From the NCBI GenBank assembly GCA_903951425.1, contig CAJBBX010000093.1, positions 1 to 41,781 on the forward strand: DNA of 41,781 nucleotides, written 5' to 3'. Shown here one piece after another: positions 1-7,470 of the stretch. The position numbers and the translations under genes are program-made. The notes beneath the pieces are model-generated. The model saw only the letters and a program-made list of their open reading frames with translations. It was not told the DNA's origin and made no database searches. Position 1 is the stretch's first letter. The number at the start of each line of letters is the position of its first letter. The stretch comes from an uncultured Chthonomonas sp. Lineage in GTDB: Bacteria > Armatimonadota > Chthonomonadetes > Chthonomonadales > CAJBBX01.

Positions 1-18
1 AAGCGTCACGTGACGCTT
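1..18. repeat. 18-bp perfect palindrome
   Basis: AAGCGTCACGTGACGCTT equals its own reverse complement over all 18 bases, centred on CACGTG. With no loop it cannot fold as an ordinary terminator hairpin, so a dimeric-protein site or the junction of a larger element cut off by the window edge is more likely. It lies about 70 bases before the RHS remnant. The function is unknown. Confidence 0.5.
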
Positions 19-84
19 CGCCCGAACCGAACCAACCGACGCGCGACTAGAGCCTAATCCGACAGCGAACGTGTCTCATTCCTA

Positions 85-495
85 TTGACATCTTCCGCGC
101 CCACGGCATTCACGTGGGACCACAACGGCAACACGGTCGGCGACTCCTGGCTCGGCAACGTGGGCACGTACGGCTGGCACACCGAGAACCGGCTCGTCAA
201 GGTCGTCCATGCAAACGGGGCGATCGAGACGAACACCTACTACGCCCACGGCCTCCGGGAGAGCTACACCGGCACCGGCGCATCGGGCCGCGACCGGTTC
301 ATCTACGACGGCGTCAATGTGCTGCTTGAGAAGCTGCCGGGAGGCACCTTCGCCATCTACACGCAGCAGCCGGAGAGCTGTGGCAACGCACCGATGATCG
401 GCGGGCCATTCCGCCGGGAATCAGTGCCTCAGGATGGCGCCTCTGCGGCTACTATGAGTGCTGTATGCTCAGCCGACGAAGGAGAGAGCCCGTGA
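85..495 (+). pseudogene. RHS/YD-repeat protein remnant
   Basis: The frame encodes about 95 residues typical of the end of the YD-repeat region of RHS proteins: WDHNGNTV near the start, then TENRLVKV, TNTYYAHGLRESYTGTG, and RFIYDGVNVLLE followed by a YTQQPESCGN segment. Intact RHS proteins are usually over 1000 residues and continue into a conserved core and a variable toxin tip. Here only one and a half repeats survive, there is no ribosome binding site before the TTG at 85, and after about residue 95 the similarity stops and the frame runs into unrelated sequence. Its TGA overlaps the GTG start of the next gene (GTGA). I read it as a decayed fragment; the remainder may lie left of the window or be lost. 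Confidence 0.6.
462..469 (+). promoter_or_regulatory. Possible extended -10 promoter of the GH36-like gene
   Basis: TGTATGCT reads as an extended -10 element 22 bases before the GTG start at 492. No convincing -35 hexamer is visible at the usual distance, so this is only a weak call. Confidence 0.25.
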
Positions 496-2819
496 CAGGA
501 CGGTCCGGCTTGTTGGCTGCGTGCGCGGCCTCTCTACTGGCCGGCACATGCCCGGCGAAAGGGGGCGCCATGCCCGCACCGACCGAGATCGTCATCCGTA
601 ACCGCGCCGTGGAGGCCCGAGTCGACCGGGCGACGGGCACCTTCTCTCTGATCGAATGCTCGACAGGGCGCGCATTTGTGCAGGGCGCACGGATGGGACC
701 GGGCGACGCGGTCTCCGTCCTGTCGCGCGCGGCTCCGGATCCCATGTTCGGGCGCGGGAAAGCCGTCGACGTTACCCGCGCCGATGGCCGCACGGACACG
801 CTGCTGCTCTACCCCGCGCTGCCGTTCGCGCTGCTGCAGACTGCGCTGCACAACGCGCGAGCATCTGCGCAGACTGTTGAGCATTTGCTCGCCGCCTCCC
901 TGACCCTCGACATCGGCGTGCCCATCGACACGCTGGCCGCGCTGGGCACTGGTGGGCTTCGTCCCGCAGCGGAGGCGCCGGGCAGCTACGTCTGGATGGC
1001 CCTGGCCGACCCGGCGACGCGGGCCGGCGTGGTCTGCGGCTGGCTCACGAACCACCGCGGGAGCGGCGTGGTGCTGCCGTCGGTGGAGGCCGGCCGGCCG
1101 GTGCTGACCGCGCAGATCGACTACGGCAAGCTGCGGCTGGAGCCCGACGCGCGCGAGGCGCTGGAGACCTTCGCCATCGGCCGCTTCGCCGACGCGCGGC
1201 TGGGCCTCGAGGCCTGGGCCGGCCTGGTGGCACGGCTGGAAAAGGTGAAGCTGCCCCGGCAGCCCGCCGGCTACTGCACCTGGTACCACGCCGGGGCCTC
1301 AAACGAGACGCAGCTTGCAGCCCAGTCCGAGTTCGCAGCGCGGGAGCTGGGGCGGTTCGGCTTCTCCTTCGCGCAGATCGACGACGGCTGGCAGGACGGC
1401 GTGTCACGCAACGGCCCGAACCGCATCTTCGCCCGCCACCGGCCCGACGGCCCCTATCCGAGCGGCATGGAGGCGACCGCCGACCGCCTCCGCGGCCTGG
1501 GCCTGACGGCGGGCATCTGGTTCATGCCCTTCGCGGGCACCTACTACGACCCCTTCTTCGCCGACAAGCAGGAGTGGTTCGTGCGGAAGGCCGACGGCGC
1601 CCCCTACGAAACGGACTGGGGAGGCACCTGCCTCGACATGACCCATCCCGACGCACGGGCCTACCTGAAGGCCAATGCCGTCCGCACCGCCCGCGAGTGG
1701 GGCTACGGCTACTTCAAGATGGACGGCCTCTGGACCGGCACCGCCACCAAGCAGCAGTACGTCAACGACGCCTACCGCCCCGACGGCATCGGCGACGCGA
1801 CGTTCCACGACCCAAGCAAGACCAACGTGGAGGCCTACCGGAGCGGCCTGAAGCTGGTGCGCGAGGCGGCGGGGCCCGAGGTCTTCTTCCTGGGATGCTG
1901 CATCCCGCAGAACATGCGCTCGTACGGCCCGGCGTTCGGGTTGGTGGACGCCATGCGGATCGGCCCGGACAACGGCCCGGACTGGGGCGGGATGCTCACC
2001 GGTCCGTCGTACGGCTCGCGCCACTACTTCCTCAACGGGCGCGTCTGGTGGAACGACCCCGATCCGGTCTATGTACGGCCCGGCGTGCCCCTGGAGCAGG
2101 CCCGCGCCCTCTGCACCTGGGCGGCCATCGCGGGCCAGCTCACGGTCTGCAGCGACTCGCTCCCCGACCTGCCCGCCGACAGGCTGGACCTCCTCAAGCG
2201 CATCATGCCCTACCACGGCCTGAACGCGCGCCCGGTCGACCTGTTCGACCAGCCAATCCCGCGTGTCTGGGTCCTCACCGACGACCGCAAGGGCCGGCCG
2301 CTGCGCCACGTGGCGGGCCTCTTCAACTGGTCGGACCAGGGCGCGGAGATCAGCGCAACGATGGAGCAGCTAGGCTTGGATCCGTCCGCCCCGTACGCCG
2401 CCTTTGACTACTGGGCCAATAAAAGGCTGCCCGACCAGCATGGCAGCGTCCGCCTCACGCTGCCGGGCCGCTCCTGCGTGGCGCTGGCCCTGCGGCCGCT
2501 CCAGCCGCATCCATTCGTCCTCGGCACCAACCGCCACGTCACCCAGGGCGTCATCGACCTGCCCTCGGAGAAGTGGTCCGCCGACACCGGCGCGCTCAGC
2601 GGCCGGAGCAAGGTGGTGGCAGGCGACACCTACGAGCTGCGGATCGCCTGCGGTACCGAAGCCGCCACGGCCACCGTATCGGCGGCCGACGCCAGGGCAG
2701 GCGTCACCATCGAGCTGCGGCAGGAGCCGGGGCTGGTGCGGGCCACGATACGGTCGAAGACGAGCCGGACCGTGGCGTGGAGCATCGGCTATACTCGTCA
2801 GCATGGACCCGGGAGCTGA
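492..2819 (+). CDS. Secreted GH36-type alpha-galactosidase-like glycosidase
   Basis: The 775-residue product resembles clan GH-D alpha-galactosidases (melibiases), which hydrolyse terminal alpha-galactosides by a retaining mechanism. The start is taken as GTG 492 because AAGGAGAG lies 6-13 bases upstream; an earlier ATG at 465 has no such site. Residues 1-25 form a signal peptide (GLLAACAASLLAGT), so the enzyme should act outside the cytoplasm. An N-terminal beta-rich region (about 30-250) precedes a TIM barrel with QIDDGWQDG, GIWFMPF and YFKMDGL. By family analogy the nucleophile would be Asp411 in KMDG and the acid/base Asp493 in RIGPD. A C-terminal beta domain follows. Substrate cannot be fixed from sequence: the KMDG form differs from the commoner K-x-D-x variants of characterised GH36 enzymes, and raffinose-synthase-like relatives are possible. 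Confidence 0.8.
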   Translation: MTGRSGLLAACAASLLAGTCPAKGGAMPAPTEIVIRNRAVEARVDRATGTFSLIECSTGRAFVQGARMGPGDAVSVLSRAAPDPMFGRGKAVDVTRADGRTDTLLLYPALPFALLQTALHNARASAQTVEHLLAASLTLDIGVPIDTLAALGTGGLRPAAEAPGSYVWMALADPATRAGVVCGWLTNHRGSGVVLPSVEAGRPVLTAQIDYGKLRLEPDAREALETFAIGRFADARLGLEAWAGLVARLEKVKLPRQPAGYCTWYHAGASNETQLAAQSEFAARELGRFGFSFAQIDDGWQDGVSRNGPNRIFARHRPDGPYPSGMEATADRLRGLGLTAGIWFMPFAGTYYDPFFADKQEWFVRKADGAPYETDWGGTCLDMTHPDARAYLKANAVRTAREWGYGYFKMDGLWTGTATKQQYVNDAYRPDGIGDATFHDPSKTNVEAYRSGLKLVREAAGPEVFFLGCCIPQNMRSYGPAFGLVDAMRIGPDNGPDWGGMLTGPSYGSRHYFLNGRVWWNDPDPVYVRPGVPLEQARALCTWAAIAGQLTVCSDSLPDLPADRLDLLKRIMPYHGLNARPVDLFDQPIPRVWVLTDDRKGRPLRHVAGLFNWSDQGAEISATMEQLGLDPSAPYAAFDYWANKRLPDQHGSVRLTLPGRSCVALALRPLQPHPFVLGTNRHVTQGVIDLPSEKWSADTGALSGRSKVVAGDTYELRIACGTEAATATVSAADARAGVTIELRQEPGLVRATIRSKTSRTVAWSIGYTRQHGPGS

Positions 2820-2844
2820 CCGCGTGTGAGCAGGGAGGCAGACC

Positions 2845-3072
2845 ATGGAGATCGCGCCCAACATATCGGTGGATGCAGACATCCATCACGGTGAGCCGGT
2901 GATCACTGGGACGCGAGTCCCGGTGGCCCTGGTACTCGGCTCTCTTCGGACAATGAGCCGGGAAGAGGTTATGCGCGAGTATGACCTGACAGACCGCGAC
3001 ATCCAAGCATCGCTGGCGTACGCGGTCGATCTCGTATCGAGCACGTCCGTGGTCGCGTTTGCCGGGCTCTAG
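2845..3072 (+). CDS. DUF433 antitoxin
   Basis: A 75-residue DUF433 protein (winged-helix-like, VapB45-type antitoxin). The hallmark pieces are visible: HHGEPVITGTRVPVALVL, a run of acidic and polar helix residues, and a YDLTDRDIQASLAYA helix. GGGAGG lies 10 bases before the ATG. It is followed after 3 bases by a DUF5615 gene, the usual toxin partner. It probably neutralises that nuclease and autoregulates the pair. A TATACT hexamer at 2790-2795, inside the end of the preceding gene, could be its -10 element. Confidence 0.85.
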   Translation: MEIAPNISVDADIHHGEPVITGTRVPVALVLGSLRTMSREEVMREYDLTDRDIQASLAYAVDLVSSTSVVAFAGL

Positions 3073-3075
3073 GCG

Positions 3076-3444
3076 TTGCGGTTCCTGATCGACGAGAACA
3101 TGCCACGATCGCTCGCAACGGCTCTGGCGGAGCTCGGCCACACGGTGGCGAATGTCCGCGATGTCGGGCTCAAGGGCCATCCGGATACGGAGGTCCTGGC
3201 TGCCGCGGAGCTTTCGGATGCGGTGATAGTGACCCGCGACCGTGGCTTCGTGGATGTCCGGAACTGGTCCCCAACGTTCCGGGCCGGCGTCCTGTTCGAT
3301 CACCTACCTGACTCCACAGCCGCGCCCGCTATAACCGCCAAGGTCGTTCGCGTTGTGGCCGACCGAGGCCAAGGCAGCTTGGTTGGTACCGTGACCGTGC
3401 TTGAACTTGGGCGTGCGCTGAGTCGGCCCGCTCGGCGCGCCTGA
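3076..3444 (+). CDS. DUF5615 PIN-like toxin (nuclease)
   Basis: A 122-residue DUF5615 protein of the PIN-like (Mut7-C related) nuclease superfamily. It begins RFLIDENMPRSLATAL, with the conserved first acidic pair (DEN), and has DAVIVTRDRGFVD, the second conserved acidic motif, about 50 residues later. These acidic residues would bind the catalytic metal. The TTG start, 3 bases after the antitoxin stop, fits the family's N-terminal MRFLIDEN; the arrangement implies translational coupling. The role as RNase toxin is family knowledge. Alone it could be a stabilisation module for the flanking accessory region. Confidence 0.83.
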   Translation: MRFLIDENMPRSLATALAELGHTVANVRDVGLKGHPDTEVLAAAELSDAVIVTRDRGFVDVRNWSPTFRAGVLFDHLPDSTAAPAITAKVVRVVADRGQGSLVGTVTVLELGRALSRPARRA

Positions 3445-3740
3445 GCTCGTGGCATGGCAATGATGTTTGTCGGCCCCGCCGTGGCCCTCCACCCGGTGTG
3501 AACGTGGCACAACACCACGCTGCGCATCGAACTGCGAGCCGGCGGGCGCACTCACGCCTCGCCGATGGAGCTGAAGCCCGGCAAAGAGTAGAGCACTGGC
3601 CTTTGTCGTGCCGTCTCCTTGGCAATCGACCCGCCTACCGGCGCAGCCGCTCCTACGTGGCGCTGACGGGGCCGTTGAGCCGCCGAGTGGCGACTTTGCG
3701 CGGTCCTCAGCCGTCGACTTCAGTCGGCGGCCCTCAGACC
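3445..3740. other. Gene-free stretch with a possible 28-codon relic
   Basis: This stretch, with the leader copy that follows, forms a 379-base gap without a convincing gene. Bases 3505-3591 on the plus strand read as 28 coding-like codons (starting WHNTTLRIELRAGG, ending in TAG) directly after an in-frame stop at 3499, with no start codon. It looks like the last beta strands of a lost protein. An imperfect dyad (CCGTCGACTT/CAGTCGGCGG, two mismatches) lies at 3711-3730, just before the duplicated leader. I see no RNA gene. Confidence 0.35.
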
Positions 3741-3832
3741 CGCGCCCGCACCATGGCAACCCCGGCGCGGAGGCCCGAGCCACCAATAGCATGCTGCGCC
3801 TGTGTCGTCGTAAGGAGATCGCCATGCCTTTG
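3741..3832 (+). repeat. 92-bp duplicated leader, copy 1
   Basis: This segment is repeated at 4305-4396, exactly 564 bases downstream, with one substitution in 92 positions (T at 3787, C at 4351). It contains the TAAGGAG ribosome binding site and the start codon with the next two codons (Met-Pro-Leu) of the gene at 3824. Similarity ends abruptly on both sides. Confidence 0.95.
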
Positions 3833-4258
3833 CCTCTAGCCATTGGTGGCGCGCTCGGTGCTTCTAGCCGCGTGAGCCGTCCGGCTGTCCGCCGCTTCAT
3901 CCGCGGATGCGCACTGGCATTCGCGCTGTTGCTGGTGCTTGCGGCTGGGTTCGTCTGGTATCTGCTCGATCTGTTTCAGACCCGTGCAACCGTTGTGAAC
4001 GCGTCCGGGGCGGCGCTGTACGAGGTCGTCCTTGTGGCCGACGACCAGCGCCATACCATCGGCACAATGGTGGCAGGCGAGCGCCGCACACTTCGGGTCA
4101 GTCCGACAGAGGCCAATGGCCTTGAGCTACGCTTTCGCGACGCCAGTGGCCCGCACCGGCACGAGGCCGGGTACATCGAGGCGGGCGGATATCGTTGCAC
4201 ACTGACCGTGAAGGCGGAAGGGCAGGTCGACGAGGTCATCACCCTGGTGCACCTCTAA
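3824..4258 (+). CDS. Small single-pass membrane protein of unknown function
   Basis: A 144-residue protein I do not recognise. The ATG at 3824 is chosen because TAAGGAG lies 7 bases upstream; an in-frame ATG at 3791 lacks a site. An arginine-rich N-terminus (SRPAVRRFIR) precedes one hydrophobic helix at about residues 27-48 (ALAFALLLVLAAGFVWYLL), then a beta-rich domain of about 95 residues beginning ATVVNASGAALYEVVLV, predicted outside the membrane. The fold suggests an Ig-like or lipocalin-like sandwich but no motif supports a function. Its leader is nearly identical to that of the glycoside hydrolase gene that follows, so the two are probably expressed alike. Confidence 0.6.
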   Translation: MPLPLAIGGALGASSRVSRPAVRRFIRGCALAFALLLVLAAGFVWYLLDLFQTRATVVNASGAALYEVVLVADDQRHTIGTMVAGERRTLRVSPTEANGLELRFRDASGPHRHEAGYIEAGGYRCTLTVKAEGQVDEVITLVHL

Positions 4259-4304
4259 GACCAGGCGCGGGCCGCTGTTGCGTGGACCGGGCCGAAGCCC
4301 CGAG

Positions 4305-4396
4305 CGCGCCCGCACCATGGCAACCCCGGCGCGGAGGCCCGAGCCACCAACAGCATGCTGCGCCTGTGTCGTCGTAAGGAGATCGCCATGCCTTTG
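4305..4396 (+). repeat. 92-bp duplicated leader, copy 2
   Basis: This is the second copy of the segment at 3741-3832, differing at one base. It supplies the TAAGGAG site, the ATG at 4388 and the first three codons of the downstream glycoside hydrolase gene. An open frame from the ATG in both copies (MATPARRPEPP) stays open across the repeat but has no ribosome binding site. Confidence 0.95.
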
Positions 4397-7174
4397 TCCG
4401 TCGCCGTTCGCGGCCTGGCCTGTGCGTTGGGACTGGCCCTGTGGGCCGGGCCGGGTAGCGCGCAGCTTGCGCCGCCGCCGCCGAAGTGGCTCTATGGCGT
4501 GACCCGAGTGGCGTACACCGATCTGCCCAACTCGCTGCGCTATGCCGACTGGCCGGAGAAGGTCATTGCGGACTTCGGCAAGGCCGGGGTGCAGATGATG
4601 TTCTCGCGCGTTCACAACGGTAGCGAGGCGCCCGGGTTGGCATGGAAGAGCGCCTACGGACCCGTGGACCCGGCAATGCAGGGCCGCGACGGGACACGAG
4701 AGGTGGTCGCGCTCTGCCACAAGCGGGGCATCCGGTACATCGCCTACTACTGGGCGCAGCGCGAGGCCGATTCCGTGGGCGTCGAGCACCCGGAGTGGTG
4801 CGCCCTCAACAGCGCCGGCCAGCCGAACGGCTACTTCTGCGGGAACACCGGCTACCGGGATCTGGTCAAGAGCCGCATCGTGGAGCTGGTCCGCGACGTG
4901 GGCGTGGACGGCATCTTCTTCGACATGTACCACGTCGTCGGCGACGCCTGCTACTGCGCCGCGTGCAGGGCGAAGTTCCGGGCCGAGACCGGGCAGGAGC
5001 CACCCGTGCGCGAGGAGTTCGACAACCCGCTCTGGCAGAAGTGGGTCGAGTTCCGGTTCCGTTCAAACGAGGCGGCGCTCCTGGAGTACAACCGCGCCAT
5101 CAAGGCCGCCAACCCCGACGCCGCGCTTCTGGTGAACTCCTGGAACGCCTGGGTCTACCGGAACCCCGGCAACCTGCGCAACTCCATCCGCGTGGCCGAG
5201 TGCGTCGACGGGCTTCTGGAGGAGACCGGCTGGTACGACACCGTGGACCCCTCCTTCTTCGCGTCGCCCGCCCACATGGCCTTCATGAACTGGCACCTGG
5301 CGGGCCTCTGCAAGGGCAAGCGCGCCTTCATGTGGGGCTCGCCCAGCCTGCCGGGATGGATGCCGCTGGGCTACCAGGAGCCGGAGATCCGCGTGATGAC
5401 CATGCTGACCAACGGGGCCGTCCCGGCGCACTCCGTACCGGGCCGCGACGCCATGGCGCAGTACATGGCGGACATCGCCATCCGCGAGCCCTACACCCGC
5501 AACGCGCAGATCGTCCCCTGGTGCGGCCTCGTCGTGTCGGAGAAGACCGAGCTCTGGTACGGGCGGGACGACCCAAAGAACCGCTACTTGAAGGGCGTCT
5601 ACGGCGCCTTCCAGGCGATGCTCGAGCGGCATCTGCCGGCCTCGCTGGTGACGGATCGGGAGTTGGAGACCGGCCTCAAGGAGCGGTACCGCGTGCTCTT
5701 CATGCCCAACTGCGCGGCCATGTCGGACGCGGAGATGGAGACCGTGCGACGCTACGTGCGCGACGGCGGCTCGCTGGTGGCCACGTACGAGACGTCGCTG
5801 GTCGATGAGCACGGCCGGCCCCGCAAGGACTTCGGGCTGGCGGACCTGTTCCACACCAGGCGGCTGAAGTCCATCGACACCCGGTCCATGGCCGCCTTCG
5901 GGGCGACCGGCGGCGTGGACCTGGTGATGCCGCCCGGCAATGCGTGGAGCGCCGATCCAGTGATCCGTCGGGCGCTGGATGTCCGCGACGTCAGCGCTCG
6001 GGTCAGCGAACCGGCATCGTCAGTGCCGCTCCACTCCGGCGTGCTGATGGTCGCGCCCACGAACGGCACGGCATCGCCCCTGCGGCTGCGTGCGACGGCA
6101 CGCGACGCCGCAACCGGGGCGGCGTCCGTGACCAACACCATAGCCATCGTCGAGTCGAGCTACGGCAAGGGGAAGGTGATCTACATCCCGTACGACGTCA
6201 CCTGGTCCTACTTCCGGTACGGCCACGAGATCCTTGGCCGCGTCATCGAGCTGGCGCTCCGCTCGGCAGCCTCCGCGCCGCCGCCGGTCGAGGTAGAGGC
6301 GCCGACCATCGTCGAGGCCATGCCGCAGAAGCAGGGCGACCGGCTGGTGGTCCACCTCTTGAACGACATCTCCTCGTCCGGCCGCTCGCAGACCGTGGCG
6401 GGCGAGTCGCTGTACATCCGCCGCGAGGTGATCCCGATCCACGGCATCCGCCTCACGTTCAGCGACCACTCATACGGCCGCTTCCGGCTCGTCCCGTCCG
6501 GCAAGGCCCTGGAGCCCGCCTGGACCGCCGGCGGGTGGCGCGTGACCGTGCCGCGACTGGACCTCCACTGCATGGTTGTGGCCGAGCGCGGCGGCAAGGC
6601 CTGGCAGGCGCGCCGAAGCAACGCGATCGCGAAGGCGCCCGCCAGGCCCGCGCCGGGCGCCACGCCGGCGGGCTCCGCGAACCTGCTCCGCGACGGCTCC
6701 TTCGAGGCCCGCGACGGCGCCGGTCTCACGGCCTGGCATCTGGCGCAACCGACAGCGGGCGCCGTGAAGATGACAGCGTCAACCGACGCGCCGGTGGCGG
6801 GGTCATCCTGCATGGCCATGCGCGGCGCATCGGACTGGGCCTGCGGCGAGGGCGAGCGGGTCCCCGTTAGGGCCGGGGCGACCTACCTGCTACGCGGCTC
6901 CGCACGGGCAACTCGGGGCGATGTCTTCCTGCAGATATCCTACTGGCAGGGCAACGAGTGGCTGGGCATGACTCAGTCGAACGCTGTGACCACCGACGGG
7001 ACCTGGCAGGCGTGCGCGGCCATCTCCGAGCCCGACCGGTTCCCGAAAGCGACACACCTCACCGTCAGCGGGACCGCAAGGGGCGGGGCGGTGGAGGCAT
7101 GGTTCGACGACCTGTCATTGGTTGAGCTGGCAGCAGCTAAGCTGACCCGGCCGGTGAGCCGTGCAGGACGCTGA
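4388..7174 (+). CDS. Secreted HHGH6-type glycoside hydrolase-like protein with trimerisation-like and CBM-like domains
   Basis: A 928-residue exported protein. A signal peptide (LACALGLALWAGPGSAQ) occupies residues 1-26. Residues about 35-390 form a TIM barrel like hypothetical glycosyl hydrolase family 6 (PF14871) and alpha-fucosidase relatives: GVDGIFFDM with Asp179 on a strand end, followed by the typical cysteine cluster CYCAACRAKF. Residues about 400-640 resemble the beta-galactosidase trimerisation (class I glutaminase-like) domain: YRVLFMPNCAAMS and RRYVRDGGSLVATYE. A beta domain follows, and the C-terminus from about 765 (NLLRDGSFEARDG) looks like a CBM4/9-type carbohydrate-binding module ending in WFDDLSLVE. 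The ATG at 4388 has TAAGGAG 7 bases upstream, supplied by the duplicated leader. The substrate is unknown; deoxy-sugar or galactosyl substrates are guesses. Confidence 0.75.
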   Translation: MPLSVAVRGLACALGLALWAGPGSAQLAPPPPKWLYGVTRVAYTDLPNSLRYADWPEKVIADFGKAGVQMMFSRVHNGSEAPGLAWKSAYGPVDPAMQGRDGTREVVALCHKRGIRYIAYYWAQREADSVGVEHPEWCALNSAGQPNGYFCGNTGYRDLVKSRIVELVRDVGVDGIFFDMYHVVGDACYCAACRAKFRAETGQEPPVREEFDNPLWQKWVEFRFRSNEAALLEYNRAIKAANPDAALLVNSWNAWVYRNPGNLRNSIRVAECVDGLLEETGWYDTVDPSFFASPAHMAFMNWHLAGLCKGKRAFMWGSPSLPGWMPLGYQEPEIRVMTMLTNGAVPAHSVPGRDAMAQYMADIAIREPYTRNAQIVPWCGLVVSEKTELWYGRDDPKNRYLKGVYGAFQAMLERHLPASLVTDRELETGLKERYRVLFMPNCAAMSDAEMETVRRYVRDGGSLVATYETSLVDEHGRPRKDFGLADLFHTRRLKSIDTRSMAAFGATGGVDLVMPPGNAWSADPVIRRALDVRDVSARVSEPASSVPLHSGVLMVAPTNGTASPLRLRATARDAATGAASVTNTIAIVESSYGKGKVIYIPYDVTWSYFRYGHEILGRVIELALRSAASAPPPVEVEAPTIVEAMPQKQGDRLVVHLLNDISSSGRSQTVAGESLYIRREVIPIHGIRLTFSDHSYGRFRLVPSGKALEPAWTAGGWRVTVPRLDLHCMVVAERGGKAWQARRSNAIAKAPARPAPGATPAGSANLLRDGSFEARDGAGLTAWHLAQPTAGAVKMTASTDAPVAGSSCMAMRGASDWACGEGERVPVRAGATYLLRGSARATRGDVFLQISYWQGNEWLGMTQSNAVTTDGTWQACAAISEPDRFPKATHLTVSGTARGGAVEAWFDDLSLVELAAAKLTRPVSRAGR

Positions 7175-7188
7175 CCGCAGGGCGCAGA

Positions 7189-7467
7189 ATGATAGCGCCG
7201 CTGAGCCGCGACCAGGGCCAGACGTGGGACTACGAGCATCGTGTTCTTACGGGCTGGAGCTCGCAGAGCGGCGACTGCGGCTATTCGAGCGTCGTTCAAC
7301 TGCCCGATGGCACAATCGTCAGCCTCACCTGCCTGTTCGGCGCCACCGACCTGCCCGGCGGGCACCAAGCGATCGCGGTCAGGTCTACCGAGAGGCAGAT
7401 GCTGGAGGCTGGGCAGGTGCGGAAGACATGCCGCGCGGGCGCCCGCGCTACTACCCCGGAGGCCTGA
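7189..7467 (+). pseudogene. Sialidase (BNR-repeat) C-terminal remnant
   Basis: The frame encodes SRDQGQTWDYEHRVL, a BNR/Asp-box (S-x-D-x-G-x-x-W variant), then CGYSSVVQLPDGTIVSL, the characteristic last blade of exo-alpha-sialidases, and HQAIAVR near the end. Intact sialidases have four or five such blades in 350 or more residues; only the final one remains, with no signal peptide and no ribosome binding site before the ATG. The frame then drifts into non-conserved sequence and ends at a TGA directly before the next gene. It is a truncated relic rather than a functional protein. Confidence 0.65.
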
Positions 7468-7470
7468 TTG

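Noticed and set aside
1404-2309. Long minus-strand open frame of 301 codons inside the GH36-like gene
   Set aside because: It lies fully antisense to a well-supported gene and is explained by high GC codon usage; its product is low-complexity and lacks any domain.
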